Shown here in pieces: positions 25,808 through 33,966 of a DNA stretch of 64,000 nucleotides (position 1 is the first letter of the stretch; each line of letters begins with the position of its first letter). Below the pieces are notes generated by a model. That model was not told the DNA's origin and did no database searches. It saw only the letters and a list, made by a program, of their open reading frames with translations. Source of the DNA: an uncultured Pelagibacteraceae bacterium (lineage in GTDB: Bacteria; Pseudomonadota; Alphaproteobacteria; Pelagibacterales; Pelagibacteraceae); contig CACIWZ010000002.1 of the NCBI GenBank assembly GCA_902590505.1, forward strand, positions 1 to 64,000. Direction: 5' to 3'. The translations under genes and the position numbers were made by a program.

Positions 25808-26383
25808 ATGAAAAGTTTTTTAACTATGTTTATAGCATTATCGGCTATAAATACCGATTTGTATGCAGCTGAGGCTGGTATGCCTCAGCTAGATCCGACT
25901 TATTGGGCATCTCAAGGTTTCTGGTTAATTTTAATTTTCACAATTCTATATATTTCAATATCAAAATTCTATTTACCAAAAATTAAAGATAATTTAGATA
26001 ACCGTGAAAATAAGATTAAAGAAGATTTAGAAAATGCAAATAAGTTTAAAGAACAGTCTGAAACTAAACTTAAAGAGTATGAAATTATTTTAGAGAATGC
26101 AAAAAAAGAGGTTTCTAAAATACATTTTGAGTCAAAAAATATTTTAGATAAAGAAATTCAATCCAAAAAAGATATAATTGAAAAAGAGATTGAAAAAGAG
26201 TTAGTAAAAGCACAAAAGGATATTATAGAACTAAAAAAAAATTCTATTTCTTCAATTCAGAAAATTTCTGAAAATATTGTTGCGAATATAATTGAAAATA
26301 TCTCAGGTGAAAAATTAAATGAGAGTAGTATCAGAGCTGCAGTGGAAGATATTTCAAAAAAAAATATTGGTAAATATCTATGA
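25808..26383 (+). CDS. atpG: ATP synthase Fo subunit b'
   Basis: Peripheral-stalk subunit b' of alphaproteobacterial and photosynthetic types (symbol atpG or atpF2). A signal-like hydrophobic leader is followed by GMPQLDPTYWASQGFWLILIF, the membrane anchor, then a long charged helix. The track starts at a TTG (25787) inside atpE. I chose the ATG at 25808, giving 191 residues beginning MKSFLTMF. It overlaps atpF by 4 bases (ATGA). Confidence 0.9.
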   Translation: MKSFLTMFIALSAINTDLYAAEAGMPQLDPTYWASQGFWLILIFTILYISISKFYLPKIKDNLDNRENKIKEDLENANKFKEQSETKLKEYEIILENAKKEVSKIHFESKNILDKEIQSKKDIIEKEIEKELVKAQKDIIELKKNSISSIQKISENIVANIIENISGEKLNESSIRAAVEDISKKNIGKYL

Positions 26384-26877
26384 CATTTGACGCAACTTTC
26401 TGGGTAACAATTTCTTTTTTCATTTTTATTGGAATATTAATTTACTTTAAAATTCCCCAGAAAGTTAAAACAATTCTTGAACAAAATATTTTAGACATTA
26501 AAAATCAAATAAGTGAGGCAGAGAAACTTAAGGAAGATGCTAAAAATATTTTAATTGATCACGAGAAAAAAATAAGTAATTCAAAAAATGAGGTTAAAGA
26601 AATGCTTGATAAAGCAAACGATGAAGCAGAAAAAAATGTTATTAGAATTAATAAAGATTTTCATAACTTAATGGAAAATAGAAAAAAAAATGCTGAGGAG
26701 AGGATTAGACAACTTAAAAATCAAGCTGAAAAAGACATAAAAAACGCTTCTGTTAAAATAGCTATAGAGTCAGTGGAAAAACTCATTAAAAACTCATTAG
26801 ATAAAAGTAAATTAGATAAGATTTATAGCTCCAGTATTGAAGAAACAAAATTAGCACTTAAGAAGAAATCTAGTTAG
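26380..26877 (+). CDS. atpF: ATP synthase Fo subunit b
   Basis: Second peripheral-stalk subunit, 165 residues. The N-terminal membrane helix begins DATFWVTISFFIFIGILIYF, as in other alphaproteobacterial b subunits, and the remainder is a continuous charged helix that reaches F1. It ends the Fo block. crtI starts only 16 bases later on the same strand, so the retinal genes are probably read from the same message. Confidence 0.95.
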   Translation: MTFDATFWVTISFFIFIGILIYFKIPQKVKTILEQNILDIKNQISEAEKLKEDAKNILIDHEKKISNSKNEVKEMLDKANDEAEKNVIRINKDFHNLMENRKKNAEERIRQLKNQAEKDIKNASVKIAIESVEKLIKNSLDKSKLDKIYSSSIEETKLALKKKSS

Positions 26878-26882
26878 AATAG

Positions 26883-26898
26883 GCCATAAACTTATGGC
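26883..26898 (+). promoter_or_regulatory. Inverted repeat over the crtI start codon
   Basis: GCCATAA-AC-TTATGGC is a perfect 7-base inverted repeat whose right arm contains the crtI ATG (26894-26896). As RNA it could form a small hairpin hiding the start codon; as DNA it could be an operator. It is the only notable feature in the 16-base atpF-crtI gap. Function is unproven, and a chance occurrence is possible. Confidence 0.4.
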
Positions 26899-28360
26899 AA
26901 AAAAATCAACTATTATTGGTTCAGGTTTTGGGGGGCTAGCCGCCGCGCTTAGATTAAAAGCAAAAGGCCATAAAGTTACTTTAGTAGAAAAACATCCAGA
27001 TTTAGGTGGTCGAGCAAGAGTTTTTAAAAAAGATAAGTTTATTTATGACGGTGGTCCAACAGTAATAACTGCCCCATACTTATTTGAAGAATTATTTTCA
27101 CTATTTAATAAAAATATTTCTGACTACGTAAAAATAGTACCTTTAGATTTGTGGTATAGATTTGTGTTCAGTAATGGCGAAACTTTTGACTACAATGGTG
27201 ATGATAAATCTATGGAGCAGCAAGTTAAAAAATTTAATTCAGCAGATTACGAGGGATACAGAAATTTAGTAAATTTTACTGAGAAAATCTTTGACAAAGG
27301 TTTTACAGATTTATCTGACAAACCTTTTAATAATTTGTTTTTTATGATGAAACAAATTCCCTCTTTATTAAAATTGAAAAGTTATAAGTCTGTTTATAGT
27401 TTAGTTTCAAAATATATATCTAATGAAAAATTAAGAAGAGTATTTAGTATGCATCCTCTTTTAGTAGGAGGCAATCCTTTCAGCACTACTTCAATATATA
27501 CATTGATTTTATTTTTAGAAAAAAAATGGGGTATTCATTACTCAATGGGAGGAACAGGAAGTGTTGTGAAAGCTCTAGAAAAACTCATGATTGAAGAAAA
27601 TATCAAAATTATTAAAAATGCCGAAGTTACGGAAATACTTACAGAAAACAAAAAGATTAAAGGTGTTAAAATTAATAATTCAAAAATAATTAATAGTGAC
27701 TATGTAATTTGTAATTCCGATCCCCCAAATGTTTACAACAACTTAATAAAATCTAAGGAGGATTATGATTTTTTATTTAAACAAAAAATGAAAAGAATGG
27801 ATTATTCAATGGGTTTATTTGTTTATTATTTTGGATCTAAAAAAAAATATAAGGATGTTGCACATCACACTATTTATTTTGGAGAAGCTTATGAAAAGCA
27901 TCTTAATAAAATCTTTGAAAAGAAAATTCTTTCTGACGATATAAGTTATTATTTACATCGACCCTCTGCAACAGATCCTAACATGGCCCCGGAAGGCCAA
28001 GATGCTTTTTATGTATTAGTTCCAGTTCCAAATAATTTGTCTAAAGTTAATTGGATCACAGAAGGGGATAAATTTAAGGAATTAGTTTTAGATAAAATGG
28101 ATAAAACTGTTTTGCCTGGTATTAAAGAGAATGTGGTAAGTGATTTTTATTTAACTCCTGATTACTTTGAAATAGATCTATCAACTCTTTATGGATCTGG
28201 ATTTTCAATTCAACCAAAATTCTCTCAGTCAGCTTACTTTAGATTTCATAATCAATCTGAAATATATAAAAATTTATACTTTGTTGGTGCAGGAACTCAT
28301 CCGGGCGCTGGTATGCCCGGCGTTCTTTCATCGGCAAAAGTTTTAGACAAATTATTTTAA
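26894..28360 (+). CDS. crtI: Phytoene desaturase
   Basis: FAD enzyme that desaturates phytoene stepwise to lycopene. The 488-residue protein has the N-terminal dinucleotide fold STIIGSGFGGLAAALRLKAKG, GGRARVFKKDKFIYDGGPTV, and the C-terminal carotenoid-desaturase signature NLYFVGAGTHPGAGMPGVLSSAK. It is the first of four clustered retinal genes and lies directly after atpF. A putative hairpin covers its start codon. It overlaps crtB by one base. Confidence 0.96.
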   Translation: MAKKSTIIGSGFGGLAAALRLKAKGHKVTLVEKHPDLGGRARVFKKDKFIYDGGPTVITAPYLFEELFSLFNKNISDYVKIVPLDLWYRFVFSNGETFDYNGDDKSMEQQVKKFNSADYEGYRNLVNFTEKIFDKGFTDLSDKPFNNLFFMMKQIPSLLKLKSYKSVYSLVSKYISNEKLRRVFSMHPLLVGGNPFSTTSIYTLILFLEKKWGIHYSMGGTGSVVKALEKLMIEENIKIIKNAEVTEILTENKKIKGVKINNSKIINSDYVICNSDPPNVYNNLIKSKEDYDFLFKQKMKRMDYSMGLFVYYFGSKKKYKDVAHHTIYFGEAYEKHLNKIFEKKILSDDISYYLHRPSATDPNMAPEGQDAFYVLVPVPNNLSKVNWITEGDKFKELVLDKMDKTVLPGIKENVVSDFYLTPDYFEIDLSTLYGSGFSIQPKFSQSAYFRFHNQSEIYKNLYFVGAGTHPGAGMPGVLSSAKVLDKLF

Positions 28361-29208
28361 TGAAAAATAATTTATTAAAAAAACATGCTAAATCTTTTTA
28401 TTGGGCGAGTTTTTTTCTTTCGAGTAATATATTAGATAAATGTACATCTTTATATAATTTCTGTAGAACATTAGACGACATAGTTGATGCTGATAACAAT
28501 CTAAGTACAAAGAAAGAAATTTTCTCAAAATTTAAAAGAGATTTTGAAGATAAAAATCTAAATAATCAAATTATAAAAGATATGTGGTCAGTTATTGATA
28601 GTGAAAATATTTCTAAAAAAATAATTATAGATTTATTTGATGGAGTTGAAACGGACTTAGAGGAGAAAGTAGTGATTAATTCAAAAAAAGAATTACTTGT
28701 TTACTCTTATAGAGTAGCAGGAACAGTCGGATTGATGATGTCAAAAATAATGAGAGTAAAAAATAAAGAGGCTCTAAAAGGCGCGATTGATTTAGGGATA
28801 GCCATGCAACTTACTAATATTGCTAGAGATGTTTGTGAAGATAAAGCACGTAACAGACAATATGTTAAACACGATTTTTCATCAATTCGAGCTATAATAA
28901 ATGAATCTCAAACATTTTACGAAAAATCATTTACATCTATTAGCAGTATACCAGTTAAATCTAGATTTTCAGTTATTGTCGCAAGACGTGTTTATAGAAA
29001 AATAGGTGACTACATTCTCAAACAAAATAACATAGATAATTATAATAAAGCCGGCAAAATCTATGTGCCAGTATTTGAAAAAGTAATTCAGACTTTTTTA
29101 TCTATTATTGACTTTATCAAATTATTATTCATAAAAAATTTAAATTATGACAATCAATTAAATCATAATATTTTAGAGCAAGAGATTAATTTGAATGAAA
29201 GAATTTGA
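28360..29208 (+). CDS. crtB: Phytoene synthase
   Basis: Condenses two geranylgeranyl diphosphates to phytoene. The 282-residue protein has both Asp-rich substrate motifs: NFCRTLDDIVDADN and LTNIARDVCEDKARNRQY, together with YRVAGTVGLMM. The start overlaps the crtI stop (TAATG), and the 3' end overlaps crtY by 14 bases. No crtE (GGPP synthase) is present here, so its substrate must come from a gene elsewhere. Confidence 0.96.
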   Translation: MKNNLLKKHAKSFYWASFFLSSNILDKCTSLYNFCRTLDDIVDADNNLSTKKEIFSKFKRDFEDKNLNNQIIKDMWSVIDSENISKKIIIDLFDGVETDLEEKVVINSKKELLVYSYRVAGTVGLMMSKIMRVKNKEALKGAIDLGIAMQLTNIARDVCEDKARNRQYVKHDFSSIRAIINESQTFYEKSFTSISSIPVKSRFSVIVARRVYRKIGDYILKQNNIDNYNKAGKIYVPVFEKVIQTFLSIIDFIKLLFIKNLNYDNQLNHNILEQEINLNERI

Positions 29209-30262
29209 TTATATTATTGTTGGAGGTGGATGTGCGGGTTTATCTTTGGCCTATGAGCTTGAAATAAATGATAAGTTGAAGGAAAAAACTTTAGCAATAA
29301 TTGAAACTCGCGAAGAATATAAGAGAGATAAGACTTGGTCATTCTGGAAAGTATTTGATCATAATTTTGAAGATTGTGTAATAAAAAGTTGGAATAATTT
29401 TACAATTAATACTGCTGAAAACTCTAATGAATTAACAAATAAAAAATTTCCTTACCAAAGTATTGATAGTGGAAAATTTTATAAAAAGATAAATTCTAAA
29501 CTCTCTACAAATTCGAATATTAGTTTTTTTAGAAATCTAAACGAAGTCAATTCAGAAAATTCAATAATTTTTAATAGTATTTTTGAAAAAGAACTGGATA
29601 AATCTGCGTTATGGCAACACTTTCAAGGTATCGAGATAGAAACGCCTAGGAACATTTTTGATGAAGAAATAATAAACTTAATGGATTTTAATTGTGATCA
29701 GAGAAAAGATGTACATTTTTTCTACACATTGCCCTTCAGCAAAAATAAAGCTTTGATTGAAACTACCTGGTTATCAGATTTAGAGGATCAAAGCCTAAGA
29801 GATTATGACCTTCAGCTAGAAAATTATATTGAGAATAATTTGGGTATAAAAAACTATAAAATAAATTTTACTGAAAAAGGAGCTATACCACTCTTTTCAC
29901 CATCATTAAGAAATAATAATAAAATAATTAATATTGGATCGGCTGGAGGGATGACTCGATTAAGTACAGGTTACACTTTTTTGAACATTCAAGAACATAG
30001 TCGTTATATTGTAAATAACATTGATAATATTAATAAAGTAAAAATATTCTCCATAGGAAAAAAATATCAATTTTTAGATAAAGTATTTCTAAGAGTATTA
30101 GAAAAACATCCCGAAAAGATGCCTAAAATTTTTTTTAATATGTTTAAAACTTCTTCAAATACGGTTATAAAATTTTTATCAAATAAAAGTAATATTATTG
30201 AAGACATAAATATTATTAGTAAAATGCCAAAATTAATTTTTTTAAAAGCATTGTTATATTAA
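29195..30262 (+). CDS. crtY: Lycopene beta-cyclase
   Basis: Cyclises lycopene to beta-carotene. The 355-residue protein has an N-terminal FAD/NAD fold (DYIIVGGGCAGLSLAYELE), the cyclase motif DKTWSFWK, and later FTEKGAIPLFSP and INIGSAGGMTRLSTGYTF, typical of bacterial CrtY. It overlaps crtB by 14 bases and blh by one base. Its place between phytoene synthase and the carotene dioxygenase shows that the pathway runs to retinal. Confidence 0.94.
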   Translation: MKEFDYIIVGGGCAGLSLAYELEINDKLKEKTLAIIETREEYKRDKTWSFWKVFDHNFEDCVIKSWNNFTINTAENSNELTNKKFPYQSIDSGKFYKKINSKLSTNSNISFFRNLNEVNSENSIIFNSIFEKELDKSALWQHFQGIEIETPRNIFDEEIINLMDFNCDQRKDVHFFYTLPFSKNKALIETTWLSDLEDQSLRDYDLQLENYIENNLGIKNYKINFTEKGAIPLFSPSLRNNNKIINIGSAGGMTRLSTGYTFLNIQEHSRYIVNNIDNINKVKIFSIGKKYQFLDKVFLRVLEKHPEKMPKIFFNMFKTSSNTVIKFLSNKSNIIEDINIISKMPKLIFLKALLY

Positions 30263-31167
30263 TGGAAAATATAAACTTTAAGCACTCTATTATATTTTTT
30301 AATTTTTGTATTTTGATAAGCCCTCTTTATCTAATGCTAAATTTTGAACCAATTATATTTTGCTTATTTTTAATTTTAATTTTGGGAATTTCTCACGGCG
30401 CATTAGATAATATAAAAGGAAAAAAGCTTTTAAAATTATTTGGATACAAACAAACTGTATCCTTTTATCTTGCCTATTTATTAATTTCATCACTGATAAT
30501 AATATTCTGGTTGATATTTCCTAATACAATTTTATTACTTTTTTTGATTGTAGCCGCCTATCATTTTGGAAAAGAAGATACAGTATTTTTTTTTAGAAAA
30601 AAGTTTTTCATATCCGAGTGTTTATTCTTCTTAAAGGGATCAACAGTAATAGTGGCTCCATTATTATTAAAGAGAGAAGAAACTAATGAAATATTTAGGA
30701 CTCTAAATTTTAAAGTTTTTGAAGCGGGATTTTTTAGTAACGAATTTTTAATTGGAATGTTATTTCTTGGTTTTTTATCATCTATGTACATTTCAAAAAA
30801 AGAAAACACAAATCTAAAAGGTGTCATGATAATGGACTTCTTTTCTTTAATCATACTAAATCTTTTTTTGTCGCCTATTTTAGCTTTCACTCTTTATTTT
30901 TGTTTTCTTCACTCAATTAGGCATTCGATTACTCTTATTTTTGAATTGGATAGATCTTTCAAACCAGGACTTAAAAAATTTATAAACAAAGCTATACCTT
31001 TAACTTTTGTAACAGCAGTAATATTTTTATTTGCAATATATTTTTTAAATAATTTTTATGAGCTTGATGAGGCTATTTATAAGGTCATATTTATTGGTTT
31101 GGCGTCACTTACTTTTCCGCATATATTGTTAGAATATCTTTTAGAAAAAAATGAAAAAAGAACTTAA
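30262..31167 (+). CDS. blh: Beta-carotene 15,15'-dioxygenase (Brp/Blh family)
   Basis: Integral membrane non-heme iron enzyme that splits beta-carotene into two retinal molecules. The 301-residue protein has about eight membrane helices and the conserved His set in ISHGALDN, AAYHFGKEDT, FLHSIRHSI and LTFPHILLEYL, which bind iron. It ends the crtI-B-Y-blh cassette and overlaps ispH by 17 bases. Retinal made here is presumably for a rhodopsin; no rhodopsin gene lies in this window. Confidence 0.94.
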   Translation: MENINFKHSIIFFNFCILISPLYLMLNFEPIIFCLFLILILGISHGALDNIKGKKLLKLFGYKQTVSFYLAYLLISSLIIIFWLIFPNTILLLFLIVAAYHFGKEDTVFFFRKKFFISECLFFLKGSTVIVAPLLLKREETNEIFRTLNFKVFEAGFFSNEFLIGMLFLGFLSSMYISKKENTNLKGVMIMDFFSLIILNLFLSPILAFTLYFCFLHSIRHSITLIFELDRSFKPGLKKFINKAIPLTFVTAVIFLFAIYFLNNFYELDEAIYKVIFIGLASLTFPHILLEYLLEKNEKRT

Positions 31168-32095
31168 AATTTATTTAGCGTCACCAAGAGGGTTTTGTGC
31201 TGGAGTTAAAAGAGCAATTGAAATAGTTGAAAAATCTATTAAGAAGTTTGGTGCTCCGGTATATGTTCGTCATGAAATTGTACATAATAAGCAAGTTGTT
31301 GAAGAACTAAAAGAGAAAGGTGCAATTTTTGTTGATGAATTATCTGACGTGAATGACATAAGTAGACCTGTAATTTTCTCAGCCCATGGAGTTCCTAAGT
31401 CAGTTCCAAAAGAAGCTAAACTAAAAAATTTATCCTTTGTAGATGCAACATGTCCATTAGTTTCTAAAGTACATAGAGAGTCCGAACAATTGAATAAAAA
31501 TGGTTTTGACATATTATTAATTGGACATAAAAACCACCCTGAAGTTATTGGCACAATGGGACAGCTTCCAAAAGGATCTATTACACTTATTGAAACAAAA
31601 AATGATGTAGAGCTAATAAAAAAGGATAAATTTAAAAAACCTTTAGCATATATAACTCAAACAACTCTGTCAGTAGATGATACAGCTGAAATAATCGAAG
31701 CTCTTAAAAATAAGTTTCCTAAAATAAAAGGTCCTATTAAAGAGGATATATGTTATGCAACTACTAATAGACAATCTGCTGTTAAGGAAATAGCTTCCAA
31801 ATGCGATATGTTTTTTGTAGTTGGAAGTCGAAACTCATCCAATTCTGTAAGATTAGTTGAAGTTGCAAAAAAAGCTGGTTGCAATAATTCTCATTTAATG
31901 CACTCTGAGAAAGAGATCCCGTACCACGAAATAGATGACTCAAGTACCATCGGAATTTCATCTGGAGCTTCAGCTCCTGAGAAATTAGTTCAAACATTAC
32001 TTGATAACATTAAAATTAATCGAAAAGTATCTATAGAAGAAGTTGTGGTTGCTGAAGAGAAGGTCGTTTTTAAATTACCAAAAGAACTTTACTGA
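31151..32095 (+). CDS. ispH: 4-hydroxy-3-methylbut-2-enyl diphosphate reductase
   Basis: Iron-sulfur enzyme for the last step of the MEP pathway, giving IPP and DMAPP. The 314-residue protein has the three cluster Cys in PRGFCAGVKRAIEIVE, FVDATCPLVSKVH and EDICYATTNRQSAV, and HEIVHNKQVVEELKEKGAIFV with the catalytic-site His. It overlaps blh by 17 bases and thrB by one base. The ispH-thrB-rnhA order is common in alphaproteobacteria, so the retinal cassette appears to have been inserted, or retained, just upstream. Confidence 0.98.
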   Translation: MKKELKIYLASPRGFCAGVKRAIEIVEKSIKKFGAPVYVRHEIVHNKQVVEELKEKGAIFVDELSDVNDISRPVIFSAHGVPKSVPKEAKLKNLSFVDATCPLVSKVHRESEQLNKNGFDILLIGHKNHPEVIGTMGQLPKGSITLIETKNDVELIKKDKFKKPLAYITQTTLSVDDTAEIIEALKNKFPKIKGPIKEDICYATTNRQSAVKEIASKCDMFFVVGSRNSSNSVRLVEVAKKAGCNNSHLMHSEKEIPYHEIDDSSTIGISSGASAPEKLVQTLLDNIKINRKVSIEEVVVAEEKVVFKLPKELY

Positions 32096-33063
32096 TGGCT
32101 GTTTACACAAAGTTAAATAAGAGTGAAATAGAGGAAATTATTTCTCTTTATAAATTAAAAAACTTAGAAACTTTCGCTCCTATAGAAGAAGGAATAGAAA
32201 ATACCAATTATGTAATTATTGTAAATAAAAAAAAATATATACTTACTATTTTTGAAAAGAGAGTAAAAGAGCAAGATCTCCCTTTCTTTTGTGAATTAAT
32301 TTCGCTACTGAACAAATCGGGTTTTAAGTGTCCTATGCCTCTGACAAATATAGAGAATAGCCCAATTTCAACATTTAAAGGAAAAAAGCTTACAATTCTG
32401 ACATTTATTAATGGTAAATCAAAAGAAAATTTAAGTAATGAGAATTGTAAAGATATTGGGAAGGAAGCTGCAAGATTGCATTTGTTAACTTCTAAATTTA
32501 AAATTCAAAGAAAAAATGCACTTTCAATTAAAAGTTGGAGAAATATGTTTGAAAATATAAAAGATAAATGTATAAAAATTCATAAAGATCTTCCTAATTT
32601 AATTGAAGTAAATCTTAAAGATATAGAAAAAAATTGGCCTTCAAATTTACCTAGCGGAATTATTCATGCTGACTTGTTTAAGGATAATATTATTTTTGAA
32701 AATAATAAAGTAAGTGGGATAATAGATTTTACTTTTTCCTGTAATGATTATTATGCTCTCGAAATAGCAATATGTTTTAATGCTCTTTGTTTTGATGGCG
32801 TAAAGAATAATCTAAGTTTTAATGTAACAAAAGCAAAAAAATTTATTGAGGGATATTCATCAATAAGGAAATTATCTGATCAAGAGAAAAATAGTATAAA
32901 AATTTTGTCTCAAGGTGCTGCATTGAGATTTTTACTTACAAGAGTTTTTGATGCAATAAATACAGTTGAAGGAGCAATAGTGAAAATAAAAGATCCAATA
33001 GAATATTTAAAAAGACTTGAATTCCACAAAAATGCAAAAAATTATGAGGATTATTTTTTTTAA
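32095..33063 (+). CDS. thrB: Homoserine kinase (APH-fold type)
   Basis: Phosphorylates homoserine for threonine synthesis. At 322 residues it is the aminoglycoside-phosphotransferase-like form found in alphaproteobacteria, not the GHMP form. Seen: the N-terminal YKLKNLETFAPIEEGIENTNY, Brenner motif GIIHADLFKDNIIF, and GIIDFTFSCNDYYALEIAI with the metal-binding Asp. It overlaps ispH and rnhA by one base each. thrC lies about 0.9 kb away on the opposite strand. Confidence 0.94.
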   Translation: MAVYTKLNKSEIEEIISLYKLKNLETFAPIEEGIENTNYVIIVNKKKYILTIFEKRVKEQDLPFFCELISLLNKSGFKCPMPLTNIENSPISTFKGKKLTILTFINGKSKENLSNENCKDIGKEAARLHLLTSKFKIQRKNALSIKSWRNMFENIKDKCIKIHKDLPNLIEVNLKDIEKNWPSNLPSGIIHADLFKDNIIFENNKVSGIIDFTFSCNDYYALEIAICFNALCFDGVKNNLSFNVTKAKKFIEGYSSIRKLSDQEKNSIKILSQGAALRFLLTRVFDAINTVEGAIVKIKDPIEYLKRLEFHKNAKNYEDYFF

Positions 33064-33488
33064 TGAAATTAAAAATTTATACTGATGGTGCTTGCTCAGG
33101 TAATCCTGGAAAAGGAGGTTGGGCAGCCATCATATTAGATAACAATTCTAATCAATCAAGTATCTCTGGAAGTGAAAATAATACAACTAACAATAGGATG
33201 GAATTATTAGCTCCAATTATGGCATTAAAAAAAATAAAAAAAAAATCAGATATTACAATTTTTACAGATTCAAAATACGTAAAGGATGGAATAACTGATT
33301 GGATTAAAAACTGGAAAATTAATAATTGGAAAAATTCAAACAAGAAACCAGTTAAAAATAAAGATCTTTGGATTAAATTAGATAATGCTTGTCTAAAACA
33401 TAAAGTTAATTGGAAATGGGTTAAGGCTCACGCAGGCAACAAATATAATAATCTTGTCGATGAGTTAGCAGTTTCAAACACTAAATAG
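33063..33488 (+). CDS. rnhA: Ribonuclease HI
   Basis: Degrades RNA in RNA:DNA hybrids. The 141-residue protein has the four catalytic acidic sites in YTDGACSGNPGKGGWAAI, NNRMELLA, FTDSKYVKDGI and NLVDELA, plus VKAHAGNKYNN. The start overlaps the thrB stop. The 3' end overlaps the convergent peroxiredoxin gene by 8 bases. Both type 1 and type 2 RNase H are therefore encoded in this window. Confidence 0.97.
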   Translation: MKLKIYTDGACSGNPGKGGWAAIILDNNSNQSSISGSENNTTNNRMELLAPIMALKKIKKKSDITIFTDSKYVKDGITDWIKNWKINNWKNSNKKPVKNKDLWIKLDNACLKHKVNWKWVKAHAGNKYNNLVDELAVSNTK

Positions 33489-33966
33489 ATTTTAAAAAGC
33501 TTTCAGCTGAAGATAATTCACAAGTAGCTGTCTCTTTTTCTTCCTCTACTTTTTTAACTTCGCCATTCTCCACAAGCATAGTGTATCTATTTGATCTAAT
33601 TCCTAATCCTTTTTCGGATTTATCTACTTCTGCTCCAATAGCTTTTGTAAATTTAAGAAAGGGATCGCCAGCCATAAAAATTTTACTGCCAGTCTTTTGG
33701 TTTTCACCCCAAGCCTTCATAACATTGGGATCATTTACAGCGATGCATATAATTTTTGTAATTCCTTTTTGAGTAGCTAAGTCGTAATTTTTTATATACC
33801 CAGGAAGATGAAGAGCTGAGCAAGTTTTAGTAAAAGCTCCAGGCATACCTAAAATAATAGTCTTACTTTTACAAAGATCTAAAATATCAATTTTTTTTAC
33901 ATCATTATTTTGGTCAAGATAAAATAACTCCGAGTTAGGTAGTTTGTCTCCTATTTTTATTCTCAT
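33481..33966 (-). CDS. Peroxiredoxin, Prx5-like
   Basis: 161-residue thiol peroxidase of the Prx5/AhpE-like group. The peroxidatic Cys lies in PGAFTKTCSALHLPGY, and KIICIAVNDPNVMKAWGENQK and GLGIRSNRYTMLVENG are typical. A second Cys in TATCELSSAESF near the C-terminus may be the resolving Cys. It overlaps rnhA tail to tail by 8 bases and thrC by one base on its own strand, so it is the last gene of the cytochrome oxidase-thrC run. Confidence 0.95.
   Translation of the reverse strand: MRIKIGDKLPNSELFYLDQNNDVKKIDILDLCKSKTIILGMPGAFTKTCSALHLPGYIKNYDLATQKGITKIICIAVNDPNVMKAWGENQKTGSKIFMAGDPFLKFTKAIGAEVDKSEKGLGIRSNRYTMLVENGEVKKVEEEKETATCELSSAESFLKSI

Noticed and set aside
24525-33488. A proteorhodopsin gene near the retinal cassette
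   Set aside because: No seven-helix protein with a retinal-binding Lys motif is present; Blh is the only multi-helix candidate and it matches the dioxygenase family.
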